Part shown: piece by piece, positions 62,727-64,000 of the stretch
How the letters are laid out: each line of letters opens with the position of its first letter
How positions within the stretch are numbered: the first letter of the stretch is position 1
NCBI GenBank assembly: GCA_019454225.1
Contig: CP075370.1
Coordinates: 672,001 to 736,000 of the forward strand
Length of the DNA stretch: 64,000 nucleotides
Direction of reading: 5' to 3'
DNA from: Paracoccaceae bacterium
GTDB lineage: Bacteria > Pseudomonadota > Alphaproteobacteria > Rhodobacterales > Rhodobacteraceae
The notes under the pieces: generated by a model
What the model saw: the letters and a program-made list of their open reading frames with translations, nothing else
Told to the model about the DNA's origin: nothing
The model's database searches: none
Translations under genes and position numbers: made by a program

Positions 62727-64000
62727 CTAGACCGCAGCCTTGCCATCCCCTGCCGCATCTGACGGCAACTCGCACGCCGTTTCGGCAAGTCGCGCAAGCA
62801 GACGGACGGCAAGGTCCAGATCGGCCTCGTCCATCGCTTCGTCGGGGTTGTGGCTGCCGTTGGCATTGCGCACAAAGATCATGGCCGAGGGGATGCCCGC
62901 CCCCGCCAGCGCGGCGGTGTCATGACCCGCGCCGCTTGGCATCCGCAGGTGCGGCAGTTGCAGGTGGGTCGCGACATCGGCCATCCGACCGACAAGGGCC
63001 GGGTCGCAGGCCGCAGCATCCCAGTCGAAGCGGGGGCCAAGGTCGATCGCCACTTCCTGCGCCCGCGCCACCTCATCCGCAATGCGGCGCAGGGCTTGCG
63101 CGGCCCGGTCCAGGGTCGCCTGCGTGCCGGCGCGGATGTCCAGGGCGAAGGACATGTCTCCGGCAACCCGGCTGCCACCATGCAGGGCGGGGTCCGTCGC
63201 AAGACAGCCGAATGTGACCGTCAGCGCCTCGCCCGCCGCTTCGCGTTCGGCCCACCAGCCTTGCAGCCGCATGATCAGATCGGCGGCCGCTAGTGCCGCG
63301 TCGCGCCGATAGCCATAGGGCGTCGCCCCCGAGTGCGCCCAGTCACCCGTGATGCGGGCCGTCATGTGGCGGAAGCCGCCGTTGATCGCCGTCACCAGCC
63401 CCAGCGGCAGGCCGCGGCCCACCAGCACCGGCCCCTGTTCGATATGCACCTCGACAAATGCCGCCACGCGGTCCGGGGTGATCCGCGCCTCGCCCCGGGC
63501 CACCGCGTCGGGGTCGAAGCCGGCCGCCGCCATGTGATCGGCCAGCGTCCGCCCGGTATCTGACCGCCGCGCCTGAAGCGCGCCCGGCGGCAGCAGGCCA
63601 AGGGCGGCCAGGCTGCCGGGATAGGACAGCGGGAACCAGGCCGCTTCCTCGGCGCGAAAGGCCACGACCGTCAGGTCCTGCGGCGGGGTGATGCCCCTTT
63701 CGCGCAGGTCGGCCATGGCGGCCAGTCCTGCCACCACGCCCGCCGCGCCGTCGAAGTTGCCTCCATGGGGCACGGAATCGAGATGCGACCCCGTCAGGAA
63801 CGCCGGGCGCATCCGATCGGCCCCGGGCAGGGTCATGTACAGGTTGCCCGCAGCATCGGTCGCGACCTCGGCCTCGAGCGCCCTTGCTTCGGCTTCGGCA
63901 ATCGCATGGGCGATGGCCTCGCCCGCCCCATAGGCATCGCGGGTGACCCCGGGGTGATCCGCGCTTGCCTGCAATAGCGCCGCCAGCATCCGCCGCACCA
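62727..64000 (-). CDS. M20-family L-carbamoylase/allantoate amidohydrolase (5' truncated by window)
   Basis: At least 424 residues are visible; the N-terminus lies beyond the window, and the GTG at 63998 is not a convincing start. Metal-site motifs are TGSHLDSVPHGGNFDGAAG (His and Asp ligands) and FRAEEAAWFPLSYPGS (Glu pair). The dimerisation-domain EVHIEQGPVL, the substrate-contact region ITGDWAHSGATP and the final SGAGHDTAALA are also present. This set marks N-carbamoyl-L-amino-acid hydrolase, beta-ureidopropionase or allantoate amidohydrolase. Together with the hydantoinase and PuuE-like gene it points to ureide breakdown, with L selectivity complementing the D-carbamoylase at 40.2 kb. Confidence 0.92.
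   Translation of the reverse strand, partial: VRRMLAALLQASADHPGVTRDAYGAGEAIAHAIAEAEARALEAEVATDAAGNLYMTLPGADRMRPAFLTGSHLDSVPHGGNFDGAAGVVAGLAAMADLRERGITPPQDLTVVAFRAEEAAWFPLSYPGSLAALGLLPPGALQARRSDTGRTLADHMAAAGFDPDAVARGEARITPDRVAAFVEVHIEQGPVLVGRGLPLGLVTAINGGFRHMTARITGDWAHSGATPYGYRRDAALAAADLIMRLQGWWAEREAAGEALTVTFGCLATDPALHGGSRVAGDMSFALDIRAGTQATLDRAAQALRRIADEVARAQEVAIDLGPRFDWDAAACDPALVGRMADVATHLQLPHLRMPSGAGHDTAALAGAGIPSAMIFVRNANGSHNPDEAMDEADLDLAVRLLARLAETACELPSDAAGDGKAAV

Noticed and set aside
1-64000. tRNA/rRNA genes, CRISPR arrays, insertion sequences or prophage
   Set aside because: No cloverleaf-like conserved elements, regular repeat arrays, transposase or phage-protein signatures were seen while reading genes and gaps; a dedicated tRNA or repeat search was not possible.

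Overview
The window is a dense, high-GC stretch of a bacterial chromosome with almost wall-to-wall catabolic and transport operons. Gene content (myo-inositol operon, HutF-type histidine degradation, TakP-like TRAP transporter, soxBDAG sarcosine oxidase, many ATGA stop/start overlaps) fits an alphaproteobacterium, most likely of the Rhodobacterales/Paracoccaceae type; this is inferred from gene content only. I see no rRNA, tRNA, CRISPR array, insertion sequence or phage gene.

Layout. (1) 1-4525: the 3' part of a myo-inositol operon, iolC(partial)-iolD-iolE-iolB. (2) 4526-6001: a 531-bp stretch with no convincing gene, then an uncharacterised membrane protein. (3) 6032-16613: histidine utilisation, hutC-hutF facing hutI-hutH-hutG-hutU across a short shared promoter with a HutC-like operator. 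A three-gene TRAP transporter (dctP, dctQ, dctM) runs on directly from hutU. (4) 16935-23327, minus strand: a PotA/PotBC/PotD-type ABC importer with a fused permease, then an IclR regulator and an aldehyde dehydrogenase. (5) 23616-36743, plus strand: a run of twelve genes comprising a two-subunit CoA-transferase, CaiB-type CoA-transferase, hydroxyacid dehydrogenase, class II aldolase, FGGY kinase, ThDP enzyme, BisC/TorA-like molybdoenzyme, AhpD-like protein, rhodanese, FAD-linked oxidase and MhpD-like hydratase. Regions 4 and 5 diverge from one 240-bp control region that carries two nearly identical 17-bp inverted repeats, one just downstream of each predicted promoter, so they probably form one regulon under the IclR protein.

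(6) 36832-41143: a RidA / amidohydrolase / D-amino-acid dehydrogenase / RidA / N-carbamoyl-D-amino-acid hydrolase operon closed by a terminator. (7) 41254-53795: a LysR regulator divergent from MmgE/PrpD - soxB-D-A-G - MttB-like methyltransferase - dimethylglycine-dehydrogenase-like flavoprotein - class V aminotransferase. (8) 53806-64000: a PuuE-like deacetylase, a hydantoinase/dihydropyrimidinase and a BKACE (DUF849) enzyme. A minus-strand set follows: an L-carbamoylase/allantoate amidohydrolase cut by the window end, a peptide-type ABC transporter (binding protein and two permeases, no ATPase seen), a HisC-like aminotransferase and a 2-hydroxyacid dehydrogenase.

Taken together, regions 6-8 look like machinery for N-carbamoyl, hydantoin-like and N-methylated amino acids, ending in sarcosine/dimethylglycine-type oxidation. 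The most novel-looking pieces are the IclR-controlled twelve-gene pathway of region 5 and the sox/MttB/dimethylglycine-dehydrogenase operon of region 7. Their substrates cannot be read from sequence alone.
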